From: Bacteroidales bacterium
GTDB lineage: Bacteria > Bacteroidota > Bacteroidia > Bacteroidales > UBA932
Direction: 5' to 3'
Length of the DNA stretch: 33,164 nt
Assembly: GCA_017502125.1 (NCBI GenBank)
Contig: JAFVVN010000020.1
Location: 1-33,164, forward strand
A program made the position numbers and the translations under genes. The number at the start of each line of letters is the position of its first letter. Positions within the stretch are counted from its first letter, which is position 1. Below, in pieces: positions 15,895 through 25,021 of this stretch. The notes beneath the pieces were generated by a model. The model had not been told where the DNA came from and searched no databases. It was given only the letters and a program-made list of their open reading frames with translations.

Positions 15895-17247
15895 ATGCCG
15901 AGAAGGCGTAATACAATGGAAGACAACAAAAGAGGCGGCAATGGCCGCAGGACAGAAGGCCGTAGAGAGTACGGAAACAGAGATGCCTCACAGAAGAGGC
16001 CACGTATCTCCAGATCATCAAGATCATTCGGAGAGAATTCCGAAAGAAGAACATTCGGTGACAGACCGCGCAGGTCATTCTCAGAAGGGGGAGAAAGAAG
16101 ACAGTTCTCTGACAGACCTGAAAGAAGATCATTCGGAGAGAACTCTGAAAGGAGATCATTTGGCGAGCGCTCAGAAAGAAGACCATATGGAGAGCGTTCC
16201 GAAAGGAGGAGCTTTGGCGACAGGCCACAGTCTGACAGACCACGCAGGTCATTCTCAGAAGGAGGAGAAAGAAGACAGTCCTCAGACAGAGCGGAAAGAA
16301 GGTCATTCGGCGAACGCCCTGAAAGAAGGCCATTTGGCGAGAGGAGAAGCTTCGGTGACAGAAAACCTGCCGGACCAAGATTCAACTCAGGTCGCAAGAG
16401 CTTCAACAAGAAGGACCTCAACTACTTCCGTGATGAGGAGCAGAGCGGAATCAGCAGAATGATAAACAGAAGACCTCAGCTCGACTCTGACTACGCATCT
16501 GACAACGATATGGTGATGGCTCCTATCAAGGAGGAAATCCGTCTCAACAAATATATCGCAAACTCAGGAGTATGCTCAAGAAGAGAGGCTGACAACCTCA
16601 TTCTTGCAGGTGTGGTTACGGTCAACGGAGAGGTCGTGACTGAACTCGGAACCAAGGTGAACATAAACACCGACGATATCCGTTTCAACGGAGAGAGACT
16701 CAAGGGAGAGACCAAGATTTACATAGTGATGAACAAGCCTAAGGGCTATGTGACCACAGCAAGCGACCCTCATGCGGACAAGACAGTGATGGATCTCCTC
16801 AAGGGCTGTCCTTCAAGGGTGTTCCCTGTGGGAAGACTTGACAAGAACACTACAGGAGTGCTCATGTTCACCAACGACGGAGAGATTGCTGAGAAGCTGA
16901 CCCACCCTTCATATGACAAGAAGAAGATATATCAGGTTTCCCTGGACAGCAAGCTCAAGAAGGAGGACTACGACAAGATACTCAGCGGAGTGGAACTTAA
17001 TGACGGAATCATTGCAGCTGACGAACTCGAGTACATCGAAGCTGACGACCACCGCAAGCTTGGAATAGAGATTCACTCGGGCAAGAACCGCATCGTAAGA
17101 AGAATATTCGAATCTCTCGGATATGAGGTGAAGGCTCTTGACAGGGTATATTTCGCAGGACTCACCAAGAAGGGACTCAAGAGAGGAGAATGGCGCTACC
17201 TCACAGAGGGTGAGACCAACCTTCTCAGGATGGGTGCATACCTTTAA
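15895..17247 (+). CDS. rluB: RluB/RsuA-family rRNA pseudouridine synthase with Arg/Ser-rich N-terminal repeats
   Basis: This enzyme makes a pseudouridine in rRNA, probably 23S. The C-terminal half is standard. It has an S4 RNA-binding domain near 214-262 (IRLNKYIANSGVCSRREAD), the catalytic motif VGRLDKNTTGVLMFTNDG with Asp316, and GKNRIVRRIFESLGYEVKAL near the end. The first 200 residues are a highly basic low-complexity tail built from RSFGERSERRP-like units. Similar tails occur in Bacteroidota homologues and probably bind RNA or the ribosome. The total of 450 residues is far above the roughly 240-290 of plain RsuA/RluB. The ATG at 15895 is used; one at 15916 (MEDNKRGG) is equally possible. 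The exact target (RluB versus RluE or RluF type) is inferred. Confidence 0.9.
   Translation: MPRRRNTMEDNKRGGNGRRTEGRREYGNRDASQKRPRISRSSRSFGENSERRTFGDRPRRSFSEGGERRQFSDRPERRSFGENSERRSFGERSERRPYGERSERRSFGDRPQSDRPRRSFSEGGERRQSSDRAERRSFGERPERRPFGERRSFGDRKPAGPRFNSGRKSFNKKDLNYFRDEEQSGISRMINRRPQLDSDYASDNDMVMAPIKEEIRLNKYIANSGVCSRREADNLILAGVVTVNGEVVTELGTKVNINTDDIRFNGERLKGETKIYIVMNKPKGYVTTASDPHADKTVMDLLKGCPSRVFPVGRLDKNTTGVLMFTNDGEIAEKLTHPSYDKKKIYQVSLDSKLKKEDYDKILSGVELNDGIIAADELEYIEADDHRKLGIEIHSGKNRIVRRIFESLGYEVKALDRVYFAGLTKKGLKRGEWRYLTEGETNLLRMGAYL
16060..16310 (+). repeat. Internal duplication in the pseudouridine synthase tail
   Basis: The 77-bp segment 16060-16136 recurs at 16234-16310 with about seven differences. 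It codes DRPRRSFSEGGERRQ, then a Ser-Asp-Arg element and ERRSFG. Shorter ERRSFGE units fill the space between. This indicates growth by unequal recombination or slippage within the gene. Confidence 0.85.
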
Positions 17248-17256
17248 TATATATAG

Positions 17257-17279
17257 GTCTCGACCGGCTCGACTTGACA
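17257..17279. repeat. CTCGAC-type interspersed repeat, copy 3
   Basis: A 23-bp copy, GTCTCGACCGGCTCGACTTG plus ACA. It fills most of the 42-bp gap between the pseudouridine synthase stop and the era start. It is in the same orientation as copies 1 and 2. Confidence 0.65.
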
Positions 17280-17289
17280 ACACGATAAT

Positions 17290-18186
17290 ATGACTGAACA
17301 GAACAAGAGGCATCGCGCAGGATTTGTCAACATCATCGGTAATCCGAATGTGGGCAAATCCACGCTTATGAACGCCCTCGTGGGCGAGAAGCTTTCCATA
17401 GTGACTGCAAAGGCTCAGACGACCAGACACAGGATCATGGGTATAGTGAACGGCGACGACTATCAGATCGTATATTCCGACACTCCAGGCATCCTCAAGC
17501 CCAACTACCGTCTGCAGCAGAGCATGATGAACTTCGTGGACACGGCCATCGGAGACGCAGATATAATCCTGTATGTGACCGACACTGTGGAGAAGGGTGA
17601 CAAGAACGAGGAATATATCTCCAAACTCCAGAAGATTCAGTGTCCTGTAGTGCTGGTCATCAACAAGATAGACATCAGCAGTCAGGAACAGGTGCTTCAA
17701 CTGATGAAATGGTGGAAGGAGCAGTTGCCTCAGGCCATCATATTCCCGGCATCAGCTCAGGAAAGGTTCAATCTCGACAATATTTTCGACGCGATTGTGG
17801 AGAATCTTCCTGTCGCACCGGCCTGGTATGACAAGGATGTGTTCACCGACAAGAACCTGAGATTCTTTGCTTCAGAAATCGTACGAGAAAAGATATTCCT
17901 CAACTACAAGGAGGAGATCCCATACAGCTGCGAGGTAGAGATTGAGGAGTTCAAGGAGGGAGAGGAAAGATATGACATCGGTGCGGTGATATATGTAATG
18001 AGGGACACTCAGAAGGGTATCATAATCGGAAAGGGTGGCCAGTCACTCAAGAAGGTCGGCACACAGGCACGCATCGAGATGGAGGATTTCTTCCAGAAGA
18101 AGGTGTTCCTGAAGCTTTTTGTGAAGGTGGATCCCGACTGGAGAGAAAGCAAAAAGGAACTTAGGAGATTCGGATACGAATACTAG
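17290..18186 (+). CDS. era: GTPase Era
   Basis: Era is an essential GTPase that binds 16S rRNA near its 3' end and monitors 30S subunit assembly. The 298-residue product has all G motifs: G1 GNPNVGKST at 17-25, the switch I region AQTTRHR, G3 DTPG at 64-67, G4 NKID at 125-128 and G5 SAQ. The C-terminal KH domain includes IIIGKGGQSLKKVG. Length is normal. It sits 42 bp after the rRNA pseudouridine synthase and 47 bp before the topoisomerase gene, probably on one transcript with both, since no -7 box is seen between them. Confidence 0.97.
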   Translation: MTEQNKRHRAGFVNIIGNPNVGKSTLMNALVGEKLSIVTAKAQTTRHRIMGIVNGDDYQIVYSDTPGILKPNYRLQQSMMNFVDTAIGDADIILYVTDTVEKGDKNEEYISKLQKIQCPVVLVINKIDISSQEQVLQLMKWWKEQLPQAIIFPASAQERFNLDNIFDAIVENLPVAPAWYDKDVFTDKNLRFFASEIVREKIFLNYKEEIPYSCEVEIEEFKEGEERYDIGAVIYVMRDTQKGIIIGKGGQSLKKVGTQARIEMEDFFQKKVFLKLFVKVDPDWRESKKELRRFGYEY

Positions 18187-18233
18187 GATTCAGGATAAGA
18201 AGTGGAAATTTATTTTGAATAAGTGAGGTAAAA

Positions 18234-20951
18234 ATGAGTTTTGAAGACATTGAACTCCCGGAGGAGGATATCAACGAAGGTATCGGAGAAGGAGCTGAAG
18301 AGCAGGAAGAGGCTGTAGAGGCCGCTCCATCGGGAAAGTTCGACAAACTTTTCGGAGAGAACAGCAGAAAGTACAAGCTGTCCAAGATGTTCAGGGAATG
18401 GTATATAGACTATTCCTCATACACCGTTCTATATAGGGCGGTACCGCATCTCATCGACGGTCTCAAGCCTGTGCAGAGACGTGTGCTGCACGCTATGTGG
18501 CGCATGGATGACGGCAGCTACACCAAGGTGGCCAATATTGTCGGACAGGCCATGCAGTTCCACCCTCATGGTGACCAGTCCATTCTGGGAGCCCTCGTAT
18601 GGCTCGGCCAGAGGAACTACCTTGTGGACTGCCAGGGAAACTGGGGTAACATCCTTACCGGAGACTCCAATGCTGCTCCACGATATATCGAGGCGCGCCT
18701 GAGCAAGTTCGGAAAGGAGGTGGTGTTCAACCCTAAGACCACCAACTGGATGACCTCATACGACGGACGAAACCAGGAACCAGTGGAACTCCCTGTGAAA
18801 TTCCCTATCCTGCTCGCCCAGGGTACGGAGGGCATCGGTGCCGGCTTTGCATCCAAGATTCTTCCTCACAACTTCAATGAACTCATTGATGCATCCATCG
18901 CAATACTTCAGGGAAAGGATTTCGAGATATACCCGGACTTCCTCACAGGAGGTGCAGCTGACTGCTCGAAATACAGCAGCAAGCGCAAGGGAGGCAAGAT
19001 AAAGATACGTGCAAGGATCGAGAAGATTGACAAGAATACCCTCGCCATCACTGAAGTCCCTTTCAGCAAGACGACCCCTGTGGTGATCGAGACCATACTC
19101 AAGGCCAAGGAAACCGGCAAGATAAAGATCAAGAAGATCGACGACCTCACTACAGACAAGGTGAACATCATCATCACCCTGCCTAACGATGTGTCACCGG
19201 ACAAGACCATAGATGCTCTCTATGCGTTCACTGCCTGCGAGGTGTCCATCACTCCTAACACCTGCGTGATTCTCGACAACAAGCCTCAGGTGTTGAGTGT
19301 CAACGATATGCTTCGCTACAGCACGGAACACACCCGCGACCTTCTGGGCCAGGAACTTTCCATAAGACTCAGCGAACTGGAGAACGACTGGCACTACAAT
19401 TCCCTTGAGAAGATATTCTTTGAGAACAAGGTCTATAAGATTCTCGAGGGAGATGCCAGAACCTGGGAAGACCAGCTGCAGGAAGTGTTGGAAGAGATGC
19501 TGAAATATCAGGGACTTCTCAAGAGGCCTATCGTCATGGAAGACATCAACCGCCTCGTCGAGAAGCCGGTACGTAAGATTTCAAAGTTCGATGTGAAGGC
19601 CGTGGAGGAGAAGCTGCGCGGAATAGAGGATGAGATGGAGGAGGTGCAGAACCATCTTGACCATCTTACCGAATTCACGATCAACTACTTCAAGAACCTC
19701 AAGAAGAAATATGGCAAGGCCTATCCTCGTCTGACTGAACTTGTGGAGTTCGAGAATATCGAGACTACACGCGTGGTGAGCAACAATGCCAAGCTCTATG
19801 CTAACAAGGCGGAAGGATTCGTGGGAATCGCGCTCAAGAAGGAGGACAACGCTGAGTTCATCTGCGACTGTTCCGACCTCTCCGAAATCATAGTCATACA
19901 TAAGGACGGAAAATATGTAGTAACAAAGGTTTCCGAGAAGGCCTTCTTCGGAAAGGACATCCTCTATGTGGGACTCTTCGACAGGAACGACCAGCGGACC
20001 ATATACAACGTAATCTACCGCGAGGGAAAGACATCAGTCAGCTATGCCAAGAGGTTCGCTGTCACAAGCATAACCCGCGACAAGGAATATGACATCACTC
20101 AGGGCACACCTGGATCGACCATCCTCTGGTTCACTGTGAACCACAACGGAGAAGCCGAGACTGTCCGCATAAACTATCGTCCGCGTCCAAAACTGAAGAA
20201 GACAACTGACGAATATGACTTCTCTCAGCTTGCCATAAAGGGACGTGCTGCACGAGGCAACCTCGTTTCCAAGAATCCGATCCAGAAGATAACCCTCAAA
20301 TCCAAGGGAATTTCCACAATCGGAGGAAAGGACGTATGGTTCGACGAGGACATCCAGAGGCTCAACGAGGATGGACGCGGTCTGCACCTTGGACAGTTCA
20401 CAGGGGAAGACCATATCCTTGCAATCTTCAAGGACGGAACCTACTACACCACTTCATTCGACCTCAGCAACAGATATCAGGGAGAGATCCTCAAGATCGA
20501 GAAGCTGGATGCGAACAAGGTATATACCGTCCTGTACTACGACAAGTCCGTGACCTCATTCTATGTGAAGAGGTTCTCATTCGACATAAGCGACAATACG
20601 CCGGTAAGTTTCATCTCAGAATCTAAAGGATCGTACCTTGTGGCAATCTCCGACGATCTCCATCCTCAGTTCGAGATCATATTCGGAGGCAAGAATGTGA
20701 ACCGTGATCCTGAGACGGTGGATGCAGAGGAATATATCGCCAAGAAGGGACTGCAGGCAAAGGGAAAGAAGGTCAGCGCACTGGATGTGAAGTCGGTTTC
20801 ATTCACAGAACCATTGCATAAGCCGGAGGATGACGTTGTCGAAGCTGCCTCGGAGGCTGAAAACCAGGCTGGCGAAATAGACAACACAGATGTGGAGGAT
20901 CCTATCGACATCGACTTCCCAGGTGAAGATGTACAGCTCAGTCTGTTCTAG
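18234..20951 (+). CDS. parC: DNA topoisomerase IV subunit A (GyrA/ParC family)
   Basis: The A subunit cuts and rejoins DNA during decatenation of daughter chromosomes. The 905-residue protein has the DNA-breakage domain, with DGLKPVQRRVLHAMW near residue 75, the FHPHGDQSILGALVW segment near 109-123, and AAPRYIEARLSKFG with catalytic Tyr151. A coiled-coil region lies at about 430-510, and beta-propeller-like repeats in the C-terminal domain follow. The acidic tail ends DIDFPGEDVQLSLF. The N-terminus (MSFEDIELPEEDINEGIGEG) is also acidic. I call ParC rather than GyrA because the C-terminal domain lacks an evident GyrA-box (QRRGGKG) and the N-terminus fits the Bacteroidota ParC type. parE is not adjacent in this window. 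The residues aligned with GyrA Ser83 and Asp87 are Gln115 and Gly119. Confidence 0.9.
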   Translation: MSFEDIELPEEDINEGIGEGAEEQEEAVEAAPSGKFDKLFGENSRKYKLSKMFREWYIDYSSYTVLYRAVPHLIDGLKPVQRRVLHAMWRMDDGSYTKVANIVGQAMQFHPHGDQSILGALVWLGQRNYLVDCQGNWGNILTGDSNAAPRYIEARLSKFGKEVVFNPKTTNWMTSYDGRNQEPVELPVKFPILLAQGTEGIGAGFASKILPHNFNELIDASIAILQGKDFEIYPDFLTGGAADCSKYSSKRKGGKIKIRARIEKIDKNTLAITEVPFSKTTPVVIETILKAKETGKIKIKKIDDLTTDKVNIIITLPNDVSPDKTIDALYAFTACEVSITPNTCVILDNKPQVLSVNDMLRYSTEHTRDLLGQELSIRLSELENDWHYNSLEKIFFENKVYKILEGDARTWEDQLQEVLEEMLKYQGLLKRPIVMEDINRLVEKPVRKISKFDVKAVEEKLRGIEDEMEEVQNHLDHLTEFTINYFKNLKKKYGKAYPRLTELVEFENIETTRVVSNNAKLYANKAEGFVGIALKKEDNAEFICDCSDLSEIIVIHKDGKYVVTKVSEKAFFGKDILYVGLFDRNDQRTIYNVIYREGKTSVSYAKRFAVTSITRDKEYDITQGTPGSTILWFTVNHNGEAETVRINYRPRPKLKKTTDEYDFSQLAIKGRAARGNLVSKNPIQKITLKSKGISTIGGKDVWFDEDIQRLNEDGRGLHLGQFTGEDHILAIFKDGTYYTTSFDLSNRYQGEILKIEKLDANKVYTVLYYDKSVTSFYVKRFSFDISDNTPVSFISESKGSYLVAISDDLHPQFEIIFGGKNVNRDPETVDAEEYIAKKGLQAKGKKVSALDVKSVSFTEPLHKPEDDVVEAASEAENQAGEIDNTDVEDPIDIDFPGEDVQLSLF

Positions 20952-20997
20952 TAATATCCTATCAACAGACCCTACCCTCGACCCCGCAATATTAAAT

Positions 20998-21585
20998 ATG
21001 AAGATAATAGCATTGACAGGATTTATGGGATGCGGCAAGAGCAGTGTCGGGAGAAGACTCTCGGAGCTGCTCTGCTGCCCTTATATGGACCTGGATGCCG
21101 TAATTGAGGAGCGCACCGGCCGCAGCATTCCTGATATATTCGCCTCTGACGGTGAGGCTGCATTCAGGCAGATGGAGCTGGAAACGTTGCAGAACATCCT
21201 GGAGGAGGTTGGAAAGCAAATAATTCTATCACTTGGAGGAGGAACTGTCATGACGGCGGAGTGTGCTGAACTGGTTCGGGAAAAGACGCTGTGCATATAT
21301 CTCCGCACAGGAGTCGAGACATTGGTGGACAGGCTCTCCAGCGAGACTGAAGGTCGTCCGCTGCTGAACCCTGAATCTCATCCGGAAGCTGAAGACAGCA
21401 ATAACTCTCAGAACAAGTCAGACACTGACCTCCGCACACGCATAGAATCCCTGATATCCGGACGCACATCCACATACGAGGCTACCGCGCACATCACTAT
21501 AGACACCGACTGGCTCTCCGTCGATGATCTTGCTCACAGTATCCAGAGGAAAACAAGTGACTACACCAGTTCTTCACGCTCGTGA
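20998..21585 (+). CDS. aroK: Shikimate kinase with a lid insertion
   Basis: It phosphorylates shikimate at the 3-OH in the chorismate pathway. The 195-residue product has the Walker A motif GFMGCGKSS (8-16), the metal/shikimate DLD pair (Asp31, Asp33), GEAAFRQME with Arg57, the LGGGT loop (79-83) and the lid arginine in EGRPLL (Arg120). The ATG at 20998 is right: the open frame upstream lies inside parC. An insertion of roughly 20 polar residues (about 124-144, NPESHPEAEDSNNSQNKSD) lengthens the lid region, and the protein is about 20 residues longer than E. coli AroK. It follows parC by 46 bp. Its last 25 bp overlap the converging recJ. Confidence 0.93.
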   Translation: MKIIALTGFMGCGKSSVGRRLSELLCCPYMDLDAVIEERTGRSIPDIFASDGEAAFRQMELETLQNILEEVGKQIILSLGGGTVMTAECAELVREKTLCIYLRTGVETLVDRLSSETEGRPLLNPESHPEAEDSNNSQNKSDTDLRTRIESLISGRTSTYEATAHITIDTDWLSVDDLAHSIQRKTSDYTSSSRS

Positions 21586-23297
21586 ATGTCCTTCACGCGG
21601 AGCTGGGTGTTGGCGGTGCCTCGATAGTAGTTCTCCACGATGGAGTAGCACACATCTATTGGGTTGCCAGCCTTGATGTTATCGTAGAAGTCAGCCATAT
21701 TGAATGCTATGGCTGAGATATGATGATATGGGTGGGACTCCTGAATGAGTTCCAGCTTGAGATGCCCGCCCTCGGCACCTACCTTGCGTCCCATTCCATT
21801 ATCATAGACATTGTCAGTACGGAAGACAGGAGCATGATTACCAGGACCGAACGGTTGGAACTGCTTGAGGATCCTGAGGAACTTAGGGGTGATCTGAGAG
21901 AAGTTCAGGCTCGCATCCACATCCACAACGGGAGTCTGCATCTCAGGAATGATGGTTCCGGATATGGCCTTCTCTATTCTCTCGCAGAACGCAGGTATGT
22001 TTTCCTCCTTGAGAGTCAGTCCCGCCGCATAGAGATGACCTCCGAAGTTCTCGAGCAGATCCGAACAGCTTTCGATTGCGTCATAGAGGTCAAATCCGTG
22101 GACGCTCCTTGCAGAACCTGTCACAAGACCTCCCTGAGACTTGGTGAATACGATCGTAGGCTTATAGAAAGCCTCCACCAGACGTGAAGCCACGATTCCC
22201 ACCACTCCCTTATGCCACAGAGGGTTATAGACTATAGTGGCGTTCGCACTGCTGAGACAGTTACCGCTGCGGACCATATCCAACGCCTCCTGGGTGATGC
22301 GTCGGTCAATATTCTTTCTCTCGTTATTATGTTCGTTGATTTCAGTTCCGATCCTGAATGCTTCCGCTTCATTGGACGCTGTGAGAAGTTCCACAGCAAT
22401 CCTGCCGGATTCCATTCGTCCTGCAGCATTGATTCGAGGGCCGATCTTGAACACGATGTCATCTATGGTCAGATGATTAGGCTCAAGTCCTGAAAGATGG
22501 ATCATGGCAAGAAGTCCCTCACGTGGCCGTGAGTTCAGCTGCTTGAGTCCATAATGTGCGAGGATACGGTTCTCGTCAGTCACCGATACCAGGTCGGAGG
22601 CGATGCTGACCACAAGAAGGTCAAGCAGAGGGATCAAGGTCTCGAATGGAATATTGAACCTCTGCGAATATGCCTGTACAAGCTTGAAGCCCACTCCGCA
22701 GCCGGAAAGGTCGTCGAACGGATAGTTACAGTCCTCCCTCTTCGGGTCAAGCACGGCGACAGCCCTTGGAAGTTCGTTTTCAGGAAGATGGTGGTCACAG
22801 ATTATCACGTCTATGCCACGTTCGCGCGCGTACTCCACCTTCTCGTTTGCCTTGATACCGCAGTCCAGGGTGATTATGAGACCGAAGCCGTTCTCGGCGG
22901 CCCAGTCAATTCCCTTGTAGGAGACACCATATCCTTCGTCATACCTTTCAGGAATATAGAAGTCAACCTGACGGGTCAGACGGTGAAGGAAGGAATATAC
23001 CAGAGACACTGCCGTCGTTCCATCCACGTCATAATCTCCATATACAAGAATCTTTTCCTGAGAAGCCACTGCACGATGAACCCTCTCTACAGCCTTGTCC
23101 ATATCTGCCATAAGAAACGGATCATGAAGGTCTGCGAGATCAGGACGGAAGAACGAGCGCGCCTGGGCAAAGGTGCACACACCCCTCTGAACCAGAAGTT
23201 CCGCAAGCACGGGGTCCACTCCCAGTTCTGATGAAAGCTGCCTTACTGTCGCAGGATCACCGCTTTCCCTATATTTCCACTCCTTTTCCATCGGCAT
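21561..23297 (-). CDS. recJ: Single-stranded-DNA exonuclease RecJ
   Basis: RecJ degrades single-stranded DNA 5' to 3' in recombination and mismatch repair. The 578-residue protein has the DHH phosphoesterase motifs: VYGDYDVDGTT with Asp88, Asp90 and Asp92, LDCGI with Asp145, CDHHLPE at 167-173 and SIASDLV. The DHHA1 part carries GSARSVHGFDLYDAI and the GGHLYAAG motif, and an OB-fold-type C-terminus follows. Two in-frame ATGs (23295-23297 and 23289-23291, MPMEKEW) are candidates. An open frame reaches 23468, but its extra residues (leucine/isoleucine-rich) precede the promoter and are not RecJ-like. The -7 box ends only 6 bp before 23297, so the message may have almost no leader. It is divergent from lysS. 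Confidence 0.95.
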   Translation of the reverse strand: MPMEKEWKYRESGDPATVRQLSSELGVDPVLAELLVQRGVCTFAQARSFFRPDLADLHDPFLMADMDKAVERVHRAVASQEKILVYGDYDVDGTTAVSLVYSFLHRLTRQVDFYIPERYDEGYGVSYKGIDWAAENGFGLIITLDCGIKANEKVEYARERGIDVIICDHHLPENELPRAVAVLDPKREDCNYPFDDLSGCGVGFKLVQAYSQRFNIPFETLIPLLDLLVVSIASDLVSVTDENRILAHYGLKQLNSRPREGLLAMIHLSGLEPNHLTIDDIVFKIGPRINAAGRMESGRIAVELLTASNEAEAFRIGTEINEHNNERKNIDRRITQEALDMVRSGNCLSSANATIVYNPLWHKGVVGIVASRLVEAFYKPTIVFTKSQGGLVTGSARSVHGFDLYDAIESCSDLLENFGGHLYAAGLTLKEENIPAFCERIEKAISGTIIPEMQTPVVDVDASLNFSQITPKFLRILKQFQPFGPGNHAPVFRTDNVYDNGMGRKVGAEGGHLKLELIQESHPYHHISAIAFNMADFYDNIKAGNPIDVCYSIVENYYRGTANTQLRVKDIHEREELV

Positions 23298-23303
23298 AGC
23301 ATA

Positions 23304-23311
23304 CAAAGATA
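23304..23311 (-). promoter_or_regulatory. recJ promoter -7 box
   Basis: Minus-strand TATCTTTG is an exact TAnnTTTG match, with TTTA 19 bp upstream as a near match to the -33 TTTG. It is unusually close to the start codon: 6 bp to the first candidate ATG and 12 bp to the second. Confidence 0.55.
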
Positions 23312-23395
23312 TGGAAAATGTTTGAAAATATAAAGGAATAATAATGCTATCATCAATATTTTGATACAGCCGGGCGGAGTTACGATAATTTATGC

Positions 23396-23403
23396 TAAAT
23401 TTG
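23396..23403 (+). promoter_or_regulatory. lysS promoter -7 box
   Basis: TAAATTTG fits TAnnTTTG exactly and lies 45 bp before the lysS ATG. No TTTG is seen 19-21 bp upstream; the nearest (23360-23363) is 32 bp away. Confidence 0.5.
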
Positions 23404-23448
23404 CATGTTTTGCGTAAATCGATTATTAACAATAAAAGAATATAGAAA

Positions 23449-24963
23449 ATGAGCATTATGGACCTCAACGAGCAGGAGCTTTTCAGAAGAGAATCGCTCG
23501 CTAAGCTCAGAGAACTTGGAATCGAGCCATACCCGGCAGCCCTCTACCCTATCAACACATCTGCAGCGCAGGTGAAGGCTGAGTATGACGAGGAGAAAGG
23601 CAATTTCCAGGATGTGGTGATCGCCGGTCGAATCATGTCAAGGCGTATCATGGGAGCGGCTTCATTCGGAGAGCTTCAGGACGAGACAGGACGTATCCAG
23701 ATCTATATCAACCGCGATGAGATCTGTCCGGGCGAAGACAAGACCATGTACAACACAGTGTGGAAGAAACTTCTCGACATCGGTGACATCGTGGGAATCA
23801 AGGGATTCGCATTCATCACCAAGACCGGACAGCTTTCCATCCATGCAAAGGAGCTCACCCTCCTGAGCAAGTCGCTCCGCGTCCTTCCTATCGTGAAGGA
23901 GAAGGACGGCGAGGTGTTCGACGCATTCTCTGATCCTGAGCTCAAGTACAGACAGAGATACGTGGACCTTATCGTGAATCCTCAGGTGCGTGACACCTTC
24001 ATCAAGAGGAGCCAGATAGTGGCTACAATGCGCGAGTACTTCAACGAGGCAGGATGCCTTGAGGTGGAGACCCCTATCCTCCAGAGCATCCCAGGCGGTG
24101 CGACTGCACGTCCTTTCATCACTCACCACAACGCACTCGACATCCCACTCTATCTGAGAATCGCCAACGAGCTCTATCTCAAGAGACTCATCGTCGGAGG
24201 ATATCACGGAGTATACGAGTTCGCAAAGGACTTCCGTAACGAGGGTATGGACAAGACCCACAATCCTGAGTTCACCTGCATGGAGATCTATGTGGCATAC
24301 AAGGACTACATCTGGATGATGGAGTTCGTGGAGAAGCTTCTCGAGAAGATCGCCCTCAAGCTCCACGGAAAGACTGAGGTTACTATCGGAGATAATCAGG
24401 TGGACTTCAAACCACCGTTCCGCCGCCTCCCTATCCTCGAGGCGATCAAGGAATATGCAGGAGTTGATGTTGCCGGCATGTCTGAGGACGAGCTCCGCGA
24501 GACCTGCAAGAAGCTCCACGTGGAGACCGACCCTTCATTCGGAAAGGGCAAGCTCATCGACGCCATCTTCGGAGAATACTGCGAAAAGCACCTCGTGCAG
24601 CCTACATTCATCACAGACTATCCTGTGGAAATGTCGCCGCTCACAAAGCGCCACCGCACAAATCCTGAACTTACTGAGCGTTTCGAGCTCTTCGTATGCG
24701 GCAAGGAGCTTGCAAACGCATACAGCGAGCTGAACGACCCGATCGACCAGTACGAGCGCTTCCAGGATCAGCTCAAGCTGAAGGACAAGGGAGACGATGA
24801 GGCTATGTTCATCGACATGGACTTCGTACGCGCACTCGAGTACGGTATGCCTCCGACATCAGGACTCGGTATGGGAATCGACCGTCTGACAATGTTCATG
24901 ACCAACTCCCCTACCATTCAGGATGTGCTCTTCTTCCCTCAGATGAGACCAAAGAATAACTAG
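23449..24963 (+). CDS. lysS: Lysyl-tRNA synthetase (class II)
   Basis: It charges tRNA-Lys. The 504-residue protein has the N-terminal OB-fold anticodon-binding domain (about 55-150, including [20 protein letters not shown]). The class II catalytic core follows: motif 1 ([20 protein letters not shown]), motif 2 ([20 protein letters not shown]) and motif 3 ([20 protein letters not shown], then [10 protein letters not shown]). Length is that of bacterial class II LysRS. The start ATG at 23449 is followed by a second at 23458 (MDLNEQEL). It has its own promoter and a hairpin immediately after its end. Confidence 0.97.
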   Translation: MSIMDLNEQELFRRESLAKLRELGIEPYPAALYPINTSAAQVKAEYDEEKGNFQDVVIAGRIMSRRIMGAASFGELQDETGRIQIYINRDEICPGEDKTMYNTVWKKLLDIGDIVGIKGFAFITKTGQLSIHAKELTLLSKSLRVLPIVKEKDGEVFDAFSDPELKYRQRYVDLIVNPQVRDTFIKRSQIVATMREYFNEAGCLEVETPILQSIPGGATARPFITHHNALDIPLYLRIANELYLKRLIVGGYHGVYEFAKDFRNEGMDKTHNPEFTCMEIYVAYKDYIWMMEFVEKLLEKIALKLHGKTEVTIGDNQVDFKPPFRRLPILEAIKEYAGVDVAGMSEDELRETCKKLHVETDPSFGKGKLIDAIFGEYCEKHLVQPTFITDYPVEMSPLTKRHRTNPELTERFELFVCGKELANAYSELNDPIDQYERFQDQLKLKDKGDDEAMFIDMDFVRALEYGMPPTSGLGMGIDRLTMFMTNSPTIQDVLFFPQMRPKNN

Positions 24964-24980
24964 AAGCAAATAAAAATAAC

Positions 24981-24988
24981 TATATTTG
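24981..24988 (+). promoter_or_regulatory. -7 box before the gamma-carbonic-anhydrase-like gene
   Basis: TATATTTG matches TAnnTTTG and directly abuts the hairpin at 24989-25017. If used, transcription would begin inside the first arm of that hairpin. No -33 match is seen, so this box could also be chance. Confidence 0.4.
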
Positions 24989-25017
24989 TAAGGTCTGACA
25001 TAATTTGTCAGACCTTA
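24989..25017. terminator. lysS terminator hairpin
   Basis: A perfect 12-bp stem pairs TAAGGTCTGACA (24989-25000) with TGTCAGACCTTA (25006-25017) around the 5-nt loop TAATT, followed by TTT. It starts 25 bp after the lysS stop and ends 4 bp before the next ATG. The short T run makes it a modest terminator. It may also shield the next start codon. Confidence 0.65.
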
Positions 25018-25021
25018 TTTC

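Noticed and set aside
16909-17700. 263-residue minus-strand open frame
   Set aside because: It is antisense to the pseudouridine synthase C-terminus and era and shows no family features.
23662-24519. 285-residue minus-strand open frame
   Set aside because: It lies wholly within lysS, whose catalytic motifs are intact; it is a shadow frame.
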